A stretch of DNA of 64,000 nucleotides from Ulva prolifera (taxonomy: Eukaryota; Chlorophyta; Ulvophyceae; Ulvales; Ulvaceae). This document shows positions 11,393-23,500 of this stretch, piece by piece. The first letter of the stretch is position 1. Each line of letters begins with the position of its first letter. The translations under genes and the position numbers were made by a program. The stretch lies in assembly GCA_023078555.1 (NCBI GenBank), contig CM041196.1, positions 4,278,001 through 4,342,000 on the forward strand. The letters are read 5' to 3'. The notes below the pieces were generated by a model, which ran no database searches, was not told where the DNA came from, and saw only the letters and a list, made by a program, of their open reading frames with translations.

Positions 11393-14300
11393 GTGCTGCA
11401 CGAGGTCGAAGGCAGCAAAAGTACTTGGCGGTTTGCCCTGTGACCAGCTGGCATTGTCATTTCGTGTGCTTATGAATTTTTGGTAAGTTGTAAAGCTGCA
11501 CTTGTGTGAATGTGCACCCCTTGCGTTGAATTTTGCTGCTCTGGCGATGTCCTGTGTTCGTAGCCGAGGCATGATGAAGGTCAGCTTCTCAGTATTCTGG
11601 TGTGACATGTGGCCATGGTCAGCCACAATATTGACCATGGAGCCTGCCCAACCATTTGGCAATCTGGGAGAGATGAATTTTCAAAGTCATTCCTTCGTTG
11701 ATACATGTATCTGTTGATGATCCTGCCGAGGCATGGCCATGGTATGTTTTGTTTTGCCCTCAGTCTCCTCAGGGAGAGGACCTCTGTGCTAAGGTGGGCT
11801 GCCACCACTACATTGTGCAGAAATAGCAGCCTTCTGTATAGGATGCACTGGTGTGGAAGAAACAGCGTGCCAATCAAGTTCAAGAATCCTCAGATCTGCC
11901 TTTGACTGTAGAGCCTGTACAGGAGTATGGGGCGGGAATACTTCCGCTGCCCAAGGTTGTTGCCTCCTGTCATTGCACTAGATCATGCGAGGCGCTCGCA
12001 AAGCTCCCACTTGAAGTTGATCGAGCATCTCCTGGCTTCAGGAGCTTTGTACCACCGTTGCGGAACCTGTTCAGTGTGGCTTTGCTGCGATGTAGACAGC
12101 TGGTTTTCCAAGTAGTTGCACGTTTTCAACCCGCCGTGCTAAATCTGCGGCTGCGACCATACGTAATTTGTGACAGCGGGTTTGCAGACCGATAGCGGAA
12201 CTGCAGAATTCTTGAGGACAGGGCATCTGTGACAGGATGAGCAGCTGTGCATCTGGACAGTTTGCGCTCCGCAGTTCTGGATAGCACAAGATATTCCTGT
12301 CCCGAAAGTTACATCAGACATGTCTTCAGTATAGGACAGCATTGACTGGGTGGCTAAGCAGGTGATTGAGACAAATTGTCCTAGGCATACCGGCCATTTC
12401 ATGTGGTAAATGAAACAGCTGATGTAGCATGCTGCAGATTGTGGATGAAACTCATAAGAATAAACAACGCTCCAGCATGTAGCAGAGCGATGTTCCTGTA
12501 AAATCAGTACCAAACATATCCACATCGGCATGAGATGGGTTTTTTTTTGCGTCTGCAGCCTTACACCGAATCGGCTGGAACAGCTGCCAGCGCCAACTGC
12601 GGTGTGCTGTAAGCATCATCAGTGCATATTGGTGACTTCTTTGGCATGCATTGCTGTTTACCTATACGTATGGTTGCATAGCCGCTCCCAGTGGGAATTT
12701 GACGACTCTGTGGCTACCAGGTGAGTTACAACCTGAGGATACGCCCATTGACAAGCCAAGATATATCCAGAACCATCCTGTACACAGGTTGTCAGTATGG
12801 CCTTAACCATTTCACACTTGCCTACATTTCAGCTTGTCAGGTGCATCTGCTGTGCCATCAAGGGCGCCTCGGCGTGCTGTTGCTTTCATGAAATTACAAA
12901 CTGCTGGTCAGATGTGTCCATTGCCACTTTCCCTCGCCCCCTTGAACCACCAAGCAGCAGCAAGCGCTCATTGGTGCACTTGTGTACAGGGGTGGAAGAG
13001 GCCTCGCAGTGGAGCGGTTCCGTCAGAATCCACACAGACAAGCTGCATGTGCTGTGGCAGCTACAGCAGGAGCACTGAGTCGGAACTTGTGGTCTGTACC
13101 TTTGCCGATGACAGACAGTAAACCTCTATGGGTGCTCGACCTCGGGTGTGGTCAGGTGCTGTGGCACCCACAATTGCAGCATGATCGTACCAGCTAGTAA
13201 TGAGAAGACTTTTTACTTTACTCTTATTTACTTCACTCAACTCTCATAAAAATCCCCGAGGGTTCCTTCTTTGTTCTCATGCTGTACTACGTCCAGATAG
13301 AAGACAGCAGTCGTGACGATAGCTCGCGTTTCTTATCTGCAATGTGCGGCAGCATTGTGAACAAGGTTTTGACCCCCTGCTCTCTGCATCATCCGGCGAG
13401 ATCTCTTGTTTAGCTTTCACAGTCTGAGAGCGAAATGCACACAACACCATATCTTGATTAGGCCGAGTTTTTGTTGGAAGCAATTTCCTTGTCGACTACA
13501 ACCCTGGTGCGGGAGACTGACATCCTTTGTTTTGCGACGCCAGTCAGCGTTACATACAAGTACAGCGGGAGCAATGTCCAACTCTACTTTGTGATGATCA
13601 CAGTCTTGGGTCGCTGCAGAAGTGGCCACATGTGGCTTTGCCACCATGTCGGAAGCCGTCATGGCTCCATGGTGGCGAACAATCAGACTGTTATGAAGTA
13701 AAACCGGATCTGAATTGACCCACTGTAACCTTACTGGACGTCGAGAATGAGGACCACAAGTCAAGATGTGCATCACGTGGGGGACCCCTCAGATGTCCAC
13801 ACACACCTCACAGGCCCTTCGCCTGTGCTAAGCATGATGGTCATTCACACCTGTATTCGAGTGCATGCAGGACACAGCTCACGTCCACCCAAACGAGATT
13901 ACATCCTGTGGTGTCCTCAAACGATAGCACACTTCTACTAGGGAACTTGTCATATGCAACTTAAGAAACGCTTGCAAGATAGCAGCTCAACCAAGTGCAC
14001 CGAAGAAGCTTGATTCTGATGGCCACTGCTGTATCCCAGGTTCGCTGGGATCGTGCGTCAAATGGTCAGCAGCCGTGCTGGCGGTGGCGCTGCAGGACTA
14101 GTCCATCCCAACAGCTATCTAAATGCTGTTGCATGGACATCGTCTTATTTCACAGAGCCACTGCATGAGAACACTCGCACCCGAGACTTCTGCTAGGAGC
14201 ACTGCATGTCCGAAAACTCTCACATGCAGGAGGGCCAAGCGGTTGTCGCAGGGCCACTGCCAGCATGCAGCAAGGCTGCGACACACACCCCATGCGCACA

Positions 14301-15122
14301 GCTGCCCCCAAACAAAGCACCCGATCACCAACACCCGCCGGGGCAGCAGCTGCAGCATCACAGTGCAGGTGCGAGGCAGTAGCAGCCACTCTGCCGCAGT
14401 GCAGCTCCCGACAGACACCCAGAGCTTCACCTGAGAAACCCCACTCCGCAATCAAGGCACACCTGCTGCGCAACTCCTACAGCACCACCCCTTTGTACTG
14501 CATGCCTCTGTAGGCAGATCACTACACGCGGCGGCCTCGGTCCCTCCATTGCGCAGTGGCGCTCCGCGAACACACACGCTCTCGCACCCGACCAGACCCC
14601 GCCGCTGTCCAAACAGCGTTATGCTACCAGCCTAATCAAGCCATGCACTCTGGCTGCGTCGAACCATAACTCTGTGATAGCGCGCGCTAGCGCCCTTGTC
14701 GTGGACGGCGCCTCGATACATTCTACTCCAAGCTGTATGTGAACCTGCCGATGTCCCCCGTCCCACCTCGTCATCAACCCCATTACCCCCCCCCCCCCCC
14801 CCTCAAGAAGTCTCGACGGCCAACAGTACACCAAAATCTCTTCAGTACACGGCCAAGCAGATATGGACACGACATGTCAGTCAAAGACCTGCCAGCCTGC
14901 GGCAGCATCACAGCATGTGCTGGTGCCTGCGCGAGAAACTCCATGTGGAGTAGGCAGCACCTCGCCTGTGCCAAAGCTGCATCGGCCATCCCGAGCCAGC
15001 TGCACTGTACGGCCACGTGCACTCGCTCAGCCCAGCCCCGTGGCGGAAACGGCAGGAGCGACACGAGCGTCGCCGCCGCCCTGCACCTGGCACACGAGGC
15101 CCACGCGAAGCTCGAACCGTGG
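11393..15122. other. 3.7 kb without a recognised gene
   Basis: Moderately AT-rich, with only short ORFs in all frames and none with a recognisable domain. It must contain the 3' ends of the convergent KH and ankyrin-RING genes. A CTTTACT-rich stretch at 13209-13238 resembles the tail of the SINE-like family. A C run lies at 14786-14802. Confidence 0.5.
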
Positions 15123-18100
15123 TCAGCCCAGCATCGGGGCGTCGATGCGCTCAAATGTGTCGACCGCCTTGCGGCACATTGGGCACACGGGCGCGCGGCT
15201 CACAGAAGTGCACAGCGTGCGCGCGCACGCCACGCACATGCCGTGCCTGCAACCGGCCACCCGCACGCTCGACCGCTCGTCCATGCAGATCGGGCACCGC
15301 CGCTCGTCGTCGACGGACCCCAGCGCGCTCACGACGCTCTGCTGCCGCGCGGACCGCTCCAGCACGCCCACCGAGCTGCGGCTGCTGTGCACCGAGCTGT
15401 TGTCCCCGCCACCCGCGCGCCGCGCGGCGCGGAGCGAGCCCGGGCCAAACATCTGCGGCACGCGGTGCGCGGCGCGGTCCACCGACGCGACCATGCGTGA
15501 CAGCAGCGGCAGCGGTTCGGGTTGCTCCGGGGCGGCGGCCTCCAAGTCGATGTCGGACAGCGCCGGGCTGACGAGGCCGGAGCCCCCGCCCCCCGCGGCC
15601 TTCGCGCTGTGCCGCGTGCTCTCCATCTGCGCCGAGTACAGCGCCCAGTGCAGCTCCATCTCCGACTCCGTCTCGATGCCGTCGAGCGTGTCGTGGAGAA
15701 TATCGCCCGGGAGCACGGGCGGCATGGCGGCCGCCGCAGCCGCCGCCGAGCTGCTGCTCGGCGCCGCCTCGTCCGCGGCGCCGGGGCAGCTGAAGAAGCG
15801 GAAGTGGCCGTGGCCGCTGCTGTCCTCGAAGGCGTTGGCGCCATGCCATGTGCTGCTGCCGGCGCCCGTGTGCACGCCGCTGCCGGCGGCGCGGCCCTGC
15901 GCGCGCAGCGGCGCCGTCGAGCTCGAGCCCGTGCCGGAGCCTGACGGCCCCGGGGACATCTGCCCCAGCTGGAACGGCGACCGCGACCGCGACCGCAGCG
16001 GCGCCATGCGGCTGCTCTGCGACCGCTCCATACTCCGGCCGGCCTGCTCTGCCGGACTCACAAGCCCCGACCACGTGCGTGCGAGCGGCCTGGCGGAGCC
16101 CGACCTCATAATGGTGGTCAGGGGCCGCAGAGACCGGCTCGAGCCGGTGCGCTCCCCCTGCCCGTGCCCCAGCAGCTCGGTGCCGTCCGCATTCTGGCCC
16201 TCCGAGTCCAAAAATGAAGCCTCTCGCAGGCTCTGCGTCGACATGCTGCGAGTTGACGGCTTCAGCGCGAGCAGGTTCTCCCGTGAGGCCGATGCGAACT
16301 GCACGACAACCGGCCGCGCCTGGCCGGAGGCGGAGGCGAGCGCTTCCGCCGCGGCGCTGCCGCCCCGCACCGCGGAGTCCTCGCAGTTGCCGCCGGCCGT
16401 GCTCGGTTGCGGCAGGAGGGCGCGGGTGGAGGCGGGGGAGGCGGACAGGCGGGGGCTGCTGGGTTCGAGCTCGGCGAGCGTGGCGAGGTGGTACTTGCGC
16501 AAGGCCTCAAGCGCCAGCACAAACAGCCGTGGGACGCCTGCAGCATTCAGTTGATGTGATGCACTGCTACAGGCAAGAATCAGGCCGGCCGCGACGTTCC
16601 AGAAACGATGTGTAAACTCGTGATACGATGGGCTCGGCCGACGCAACTAAATAAGTCTCCCGACACATGCATTGGGTCCGCTCAGATGACAGGACACAAG
16701 AATACAGGCCACTGGCTGATCGCAATCTACACAGGCACCTGGGCCACGCCCACAAACGACCGTCTGCCACAGCAGCGCTGCAGCTGTGGCCACTCAACGC
16801 CGCCGCCCAGCGGCCACGCGCCTAGACACCACGCAGCGCCGACACCGTGCCGATGCGAGTGCAGCACCCGTTCCCGGAGCGGCGGGGTGAGGGCGTGGCG
16901 TACCTCCGTCAAAGCCGCTCCAGGAGGGGTCCTCCTGGCGGATGACGAGGGCGACGGGCAGGCGCGGGTGCAGCATGCGCTCGAGGCCGACGCTGCCGGG
17001 CTGCACGCTCGCGTAGCTCGAGGGCAGCACGCCGAGGTTGTTGGGGCGCGCGCGCAGGTCCACCGCGGGGTCGCCCTCCCACGCCAGCCGCATCGTCGAG
17101 TTTGCCGCGTTGTCGACCATCGGCCCGCCCGCCTCCGTGTACTGCGCAGACAAACCCCACCGTCACAGGTCAGCACGCCGTGCTCGGCACTCGGACTCGA
17201 GTTCGACTGAACATGACCCGTCCTCATTTGGAACGGGCTTCCATGGAGTCCACGATCGAAGAATCCTATCGAGTCCAGCGTTGAAGCATACACGCCGGTG
17301 AACTGCCGAGTCCACAGCGGCCCACTCACCCGGCGAGACGCATTTCAACGCTGACACCCGCAGCGCACGCTACATGCGTGGGGGTGGCTCCTGCGGGTGC
17401 GCATGCATGCCGCTGTGGTGAGGGGCAGAGGGGGCCAGAGGAGGGGGGCGCACCAGGGCCTTGAGCAGCTCGATGCCGCCCTGGCAGGAGCGGCTGCGCG
17501 CCGCGCAGTGTAGAGCGGAGGAGCCGGAGGGCAGCGGCAGGGCGGCGCCGCCGCGCAGGCTGAGCGTGATGTCGGCGCCGGCCTGCAGCAGCACGCGCAC
17601 GCACTCCGCCTCGCCGAAGTACGCGGCCACCATCAGCGGCGTCGCGCGGCCCATGCCGGGAAAGTCCACCCACCTGCACGGCCGCATGCTCCGTTCACGG
17701 GCTCGGACACACAATGCCGACATGGCAGCGGCCGCTGTAATCGGATGGCCCAGACCAGGGCTCCGCGATTTGCAGCAGTGCTGGTCTCTGGGTGTGGACG
17801 ATGGCGGGTTACCCTGGATCTCGGAGAACGCTTGCCACGATTGCGATTTCAGCAAGTGGAGGCTGGGGGTATCTCAAGAGGAGGGGACGGACGCCATGAG
17901 GCGCCAAGGCAGCGCATCGCTGCTGCAGCAGGGATGTGGATCTCTGGTAGATGCAGGAGGCGTATGATGCATTTGCGGACACAGCTGAGGCCTGTCTCGC
18001 TCCTGTGCAGCTCTGCTCAGAAGCCCAGGCAGACTGCGAGCCGAGCGCCACGGATTGTGTGCATCTGGATCTGGGTGACAATGCCCCCCACCGATGCAAA

Positions 18101-19691
18101 CTTGAGCAAGATCAACATCATACAGACTTCTGGAAATGCAGCATCATCCAAATCATAGCCGTAAGAAGGGATTACTGTAGGGATTATTGTTTGATGACCA
18201 CACCATGTAATGTATGGGTATGTGGCACATGAACAAAGATATGTGCAGGCAGGCAGCCTGGCCCACATCTGCATGCCGGCCAGCCGCAGGAGCAGGCACA
18301 GACAGAGCAGTCTGAGTGAGGCCTGCGCACTTGTACACTGCGCCCCCATCTAGCGTGCAGTGGCTGGATGAATGCAGTGGGGCTGCGCCGTCGTTGTCCA
18401 GCACCTCGATGTCCCACGCAAGCAGCTGCTGCAGCAGCGCGGGCTGCCCGCCTCTGGCTGCGGCATGGAGCACCCCAAACCCAGTTCGCTCATCATGAGT
18501 CAACACATTTACGCCTTCAGCAGCCATCCAGAGAATCACGTGCCAGTGCCTGCATCCTGCTTCAACTGAACCGCTGCGATCATGCGCAGAGTCCAGTACA
18601 CGTTTCTGAAACTGCAAGCCATCAGAGAAGGAGAACGGAGCGAATTGGAGTGAAGGGAACATGAAACGTACGCATCCCACCAAGTCGAGGGCTGTAGCAG
18701 CCAATGCCTGCGATTTCGTGCTGCTGCAGTGTGTGTGCAGGCTCATGCTTTCGATAACACTCTTTAACCTAGGTTCACAGAGCTATCTGCAGTTCACAGC
18801 TTGCGCATTTAAGCACCGGTGGCAGAGGGAGTCCATGTGGCACACACCCTGCTTCTGCTGCCGCCAAGAAGGGCATGGTGCCATCGACTCGAGGAACCAC
18901 CAGGCGCCCGAGCGTGACTCTGCTGTAATGTCCTGACGTGAATGTGAATATGCATTGCGCAGCATGGGCAGCTCCAGCTTTGCTACCGAAGAGTGCTCGG
19001 AGCTTTTTGGCCAAGTCCTTCTGGGCAGCTGAGCTCGGGGCCGTCAAGGCTTGCCTGCAGAATTCGTCCGTCTTTGTTTCCATGAGTGCACAGGGTCTGC
19101 CGATGCCGAGGGGAGACTATAAGTGGATGCATCTTTGCAGCATGTGGAATCTGTTATCAAGTTCAACGCTCGCCAGCACGGAGGCTATCTCGCAATTCAG
19201 ACAAAGAGAATGGCGTCAAGGAGCACGCTCTGAGCGCAAGTAGGAACAAGAAAGCAGTCGCCGGAGTCCCACAGACGATGTGTTTCCCGGACTGCGAGCA
19301 TCTCGGACGTCGGGGCAATGTTCCGGTGTGATCCGGCCAAACCTCATTTCAGCACAGCAACCCAGCGCCCAGCTCCAATGAGCGCCTCTGTCAATATACA
19401 GATACTTGATAACATGGTGTGCATATGAGCCGCTGCAGCGGTCCCAAAGAGGTAGGGCGTGCCATTACCATGTATGCGGATTGACTCGCACCTGGTCACA
19501 TCCAAAGCGCACAGCAAGGCGTTACAGTCTCCGGCTCGAGACAAGCTCACCAACAAATTAAAGGATGACGTGGTGCTAATAATTTTACTGGCCTGTTTGG
19601 TGATGAGTTTCTGGAGCCTCGCTTCACGGCTCGGGCAGCCGATCAAGAACTCGGCATCGCGTTTGAATCTGCTTGAGGTACCAATCCCCAT
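15123..19691 (-). CDS. ankyrin-repeat RING-type E3 ubiquitin ligase, XB3/XBAT-like (six exons)
   Basis: Predicted E3 ligase that recruits substrates through N-terminal ankyrin repeats and an E2 through a C-terminal RING. Exons (minus) are 19691-19492, 19054-18844, 18611-18331, 17673-17454, 17141-16904 and 16537-15123. All phases match and the product is 854 residues. It begins MGIGTSS, a fit to the N-myristoylation consensus that rice XB3 also has, which supports this start. Ankyrin signatures run through residues ~45-330 (DGTMPFLAAAEAG, GFGVLHAAARGG, RATPLMVAAYFGE, SSALHCAARS). Residues ~385-790 are a Ser/Ala/Gly-rich disordered linker with SRSRS stretches. A RING-HC, C3HC4, occupies ~798-842 (CPICMDE ... 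CRHGMCVACARTLC ... CPMCRK). The second exon may be interrupted by a 54-base in-frame intron. The family is typical of the green lineage. Confidence 0.85.
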
Positions 19692-19762
19692 CCTGATACG
19701 CTGAGATGCGGATGTTGAACTGAAACCCCTTTCTTCCCGAAGAGTTATTGGACGGTTTGCGT

Positions 19763-19942
19763 TTACGCCATCTTGTCGAGAACGGACACCATTTCCTGCT
19801 GCAAGTTCGCGGGTGCTTGGACAGCAACGTGACCTTCAGACAGGTGGGAGCGGCTGATGTTGTACTCCTGATCTAGATGCTCTTCTTCATGGTTCGGGTA
19901 TGAGGAGTCGACTGGCACCGCCGTACTGGTGTTGCAGGACAT
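19763..19942 (-). CDS. 59-residue ORF or terminal exon of an unknown gene
   Basis: Reads from ATG 19942 to TAA 19763 with strongly protein-like composition: acidic start (HEEEHLDQEY), then a helix-prone end (PANLQQEMVSVLDKMA). I do not recognise it. A plausible acceptor (GGCGCAG) lies just before GTC CAT ATG, so it could be the last exon of a longer minus-strand gene whose other exons I cannot place. It stops only 71 bases before the start of the ankyrin-RING gene on the same strand, and the DNA polymerase delta start codon lies about 580 bases beyond its 5' end in divergent orientation. Confidence 0.5.
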   Translation of the reverse strand: MSCNTSTAVPVDSSYPNHEEEHLDQEYNISRSHLSEGHVAVQAPANLQQEMVSVLDKMA

Positions 19943-20519
19943 ATGGACCTGCGCCTACGCATTTCTTGCGACGCACATGCACGTTGGTGACCCAGATCCA
20001 TCAGATATGGTAGGCCATGCATGCGACAGACATATACCGGAGTTCGGCGATTTCCCGCGCGCAGCATCATGATATGCATCATTCCTGATACATCGAGACA
20101 CATCACCTTGATTATCATGATATATCAACGAACGGCGGCGTGAAAAGGCAATCTTGTTGACCAAACCCATGCATGCCGCGGTATCAGCTGCTCCAGCGTG
20201 ATGCAGGGGAATTCAAACTGAAGCGCGCAGGCTGTGGCACAAGGCATGGAAGGGAGCGGCGTACCACCGACCTCAACACACAGCTGTCCGTAAGTATACT
20301 GCACCCACTGAAACGTCAGATTCTTGTGCTCGCACTCCCGAGTTGTTGAACACCCCGCTTGTATGGAGGGATCGCAGGTCGAACTAAGCCTACTTACAGT
20401 TTCTCATCAATCAATTCACACACAAGCTGATGCAAATGTCATCGAATATTGGTATACTATGATGTTGCCTTGAAGTTGAAGTCAGCTCCGCCAGCGCTAG
20501 TGCAGCTCGGAACAAGACT
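19943..20519. other. intergenic, presumed promoter of DNA polymerase delta
   Basis: About 580 bases upstream of the polymerase start codon, in divergent arrangement with minus-strand genes. No clear TATA box. Short minus-strand ORFs here have no recognised domain. Confidence 0.4.
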
Positions 20520-23500
20520 ATGGAAGACGAAATCGATCGGTTCCTTGCGGAAGAAGAAGATGATGCTTTCGAAGAGCAGCTGGAGTATTTGGACGATCAG
20601 CGGGACGTTGAACCTGCAGTGGCGGGGCTTTCAGAGCAGGAGAAGAACCTGTCGGGATGGGGAAGGCCGGCGATACAGGACCGATCAACAGACAAAGATG
20701 GTGTTGGTGCGCTTGATTTAGTGTTTCCATTGCAATGCTTAGTGGACAAACAACCTTGGCGCAGGCAGAGCTCAGCATGTCTCCTTGCTTGGGACCCACA
20801 GCATAAGCCATGGCATGTGTGTGGCGCTGCAAGACAGCGAAGTTGAGTCTTTGCAACACCAGTAACAGGATAATAACGCTGCTGTAGCATTTCAACAGCT
20901 CGAAGTGGATTACTGTGCGGGGAAGCCCGACAAGCGCTTTGCTGCTTCATCACAGGCTGGCCTGAACATTGTGCCAATTGTCCGCATCTATGGCGTCACC
21001 GACGAGGGTGCGATCTTGTGAGCCAAACCGCCTTCTTGGGGTCGCAAGAATCATGTTGTTTCGTGGGTGGGTGTGTCGGTGGCATGCACGAGAGGCAACC
21101 CACGCGAGTTGCTGTTGGCGTTTCTGCTGGAGTGAGAGAACTGGCCATGCACTGCAGCTATCTAAGCTGCAAGCCTTTGATACTGTCGATGAAGTGAGAG
21201 GAGGTTAGCATACCTGTTTTTATTGTTTGCTGGCCAGGATGGTGCAGCGCATCCCTGTGACACTTCTCAGGGCAATGCTTTGGCAGCAGCGAGGTGCCAC
21301 GTGCACATGTCAGAGTCGAAGTCCTTTGCAAGTCCTCGAGGACGACTTGACATACTTGCATGGCTGCATTGCGGCGGTGACCACCATGACGATGCAGATG
21401 TGCGGTGGATGCGGCTGTGCTGACGCATCTGGGCAGAGTGCCTGCATCGACATAGGACAACAGTTGACTCCGATTACAATGCCATTCAGGGAATTCAGTC
21501 TGCGCATTTGTGCATGGATTTGAGCCATACTTCTATGTGCGCTGTGCGAACTCAAGGCAAAACATGCGACCAGACGACCTCCCAGCGTTCAAGGAATCCC
21601 TCAATGTGTGCATCCCATCCATGACCAAAACGTGTAGCCAGCAACTTCTTGCATTCATGTTTTCACCGTACATGCCTCCACAGTCCCCTGCCGAAGTGTG
21701 CACAGTGGTCTGCTGCCATGCCTTCCTCTTTTATACCTTGTCAGCCTGCACACGACCAGCAACTGCTTCCTGATGGCATCCTCACAGACGTTCTTTCTGT
21801 CTGGTAAAGCTGCTGCAATGTCAAGCAGCGAATTCATAGTCTCCTGTGGTCACTGCGCCAGCCTCATCACCACTAGGCGGTGACTGTGCAGCAACTGGTG
21901 ATGAGCCGGTCTCCGAAGTCGAACGGTGTTCAGCAACGAGCGATTGTGGCAGTCGAAGCTGTCAAAGCGAAGACAATATGGCACTATCAGCCTGGAGCTA
22001 AGGAGACTTTCTACAAGATCACTTGCTCTATGCCCAACCTGGTCACCACCGCTCGCAGTGCGCTCCTGTTGCCAAGATGCCATGACTGGCTTGGGGGAAT
22101 GACCGCTGGTTGATCTGATGTTCGAGTTCCCTAGCGAGTGAGCTTCGTTTGCAGCTCAGCCTGGACAGGTTCATGCAAGGAACATCTGGTCAATGGCCTG
22201 AGTGCAGTCCATTTGCGTTTGCTGCCTCTGACTGTTGACATGTGGCAATGTGGCCGAATCAGAGCTGCCCTCATGAACGTTGTCAATCTCAGTAGGCACG
22301 CTGTGCTTGATTAGTCCCATCCCCTCAGAAGGCCTGCTCACCCAACACAGATAACCCACTCACCCATAAGAACACGTCCAATGGGTTGAGGACGGTATAA
22401 AAGCCACCCCCTTCGTTTCAGGAGGTCTGGGGTTCGAGTCTGCGTGCGCTACGGCTGAAACGGCCGTACGTGACCACCTCGCTTAGCTCAGGAGGAGGTC
22501 CTGTGAGTTGCGTATGGTCGTCTGAGGGGGGTTTCCAGGTGGTTTACCCCTTCGGCATATGTGGTCCCGTTAGCTCGGAGTTGTCAATGTCCATTAGGAT
22601 ACGGCTCAGAAACTTGAAACTTACTTTACTTTACACACTGCAGGTGAAGAGCTACCTGCACAACATGCCTGCATGCAGACACAGTCCATGATCAGGCTAC
22701 CCACTCAGTGGCAGCCCCGAATGTGGCGAAATCCTCCTGTGATCATGTCCACAGTAGTGCTGAGGAGTTTTGCACGGTCTACCCATGCTCAGGCACCGGT
22801 GCTGCACTGTGCTTCACACAGCAGTCAATGCGATCCATCGTCAATCGATGTCACAGAAAACACTTGTGTGCTTTGGCTGTGACCAAACACCAGCACATCC
22901 TGGTCATCCTGTTCAACTGCGCTGCTGCTACAGTAACAGCCGGGCAAAGTGTTGCTGCAGCAATCCTGGAGGACGGTGTGGATCTACCCCATGGTGGTGG
23001 GCGCATTGCGTTCGAGACATTCGAGAGTAACGTGCTCTTTGTGCTACGCTTCATGATTGATTGTGGCGTCGTCGGAGGCTGCTGGGTGAGCGCCCCAGCT
23101 GGCAAGTACGAAGTCGGCGGTACGGGCGACCGTGGCATGCTCTCAACCTGCCAGATCGATATCCACCTAAACTACAGGTGTGCCCCCCTGCAGCTGGCCT
23201 CGGGTGAATCCATGATTGCTTGCGGAGCCATCAATCCTTGTGCTGCTGCTGAGTGTACCAGAAGCGTGTGTTGCCGCTGTCCACAGTCACATCTATTCCC
23301 TGTCCAACCCAGAGACATCGTCCGTGAATCGAGCTTGCACGTGAACACCTGACGTGTGCTAGCCGTCTAGCAGTCCCCCAATGTCGATTCTGATCTCCCT
23401 GACGCCGTCATCTGCTCCAACCTGTGCGCCGTGCGTCAACCCATCATCACACAGCCGTGCACTCTAGATCAACTTCGAACCGAGACGTCACGCCAGACTC

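Noticed and set aside
14863..16554. 563-codon plus-strand ORF
   Set aside because: It lies antisense to the GC-rich last exon of the ankyrin-RING gene, whose RING motif and ankyrin exons fix the minus strand as coding.
22431..22495. Possible tRNA gene (A-box and B-box matches)
   Set aside because: The boxes are in the wrong order and no cloverleaf can be folded. It fits better as the head of a SINE-like repeat.
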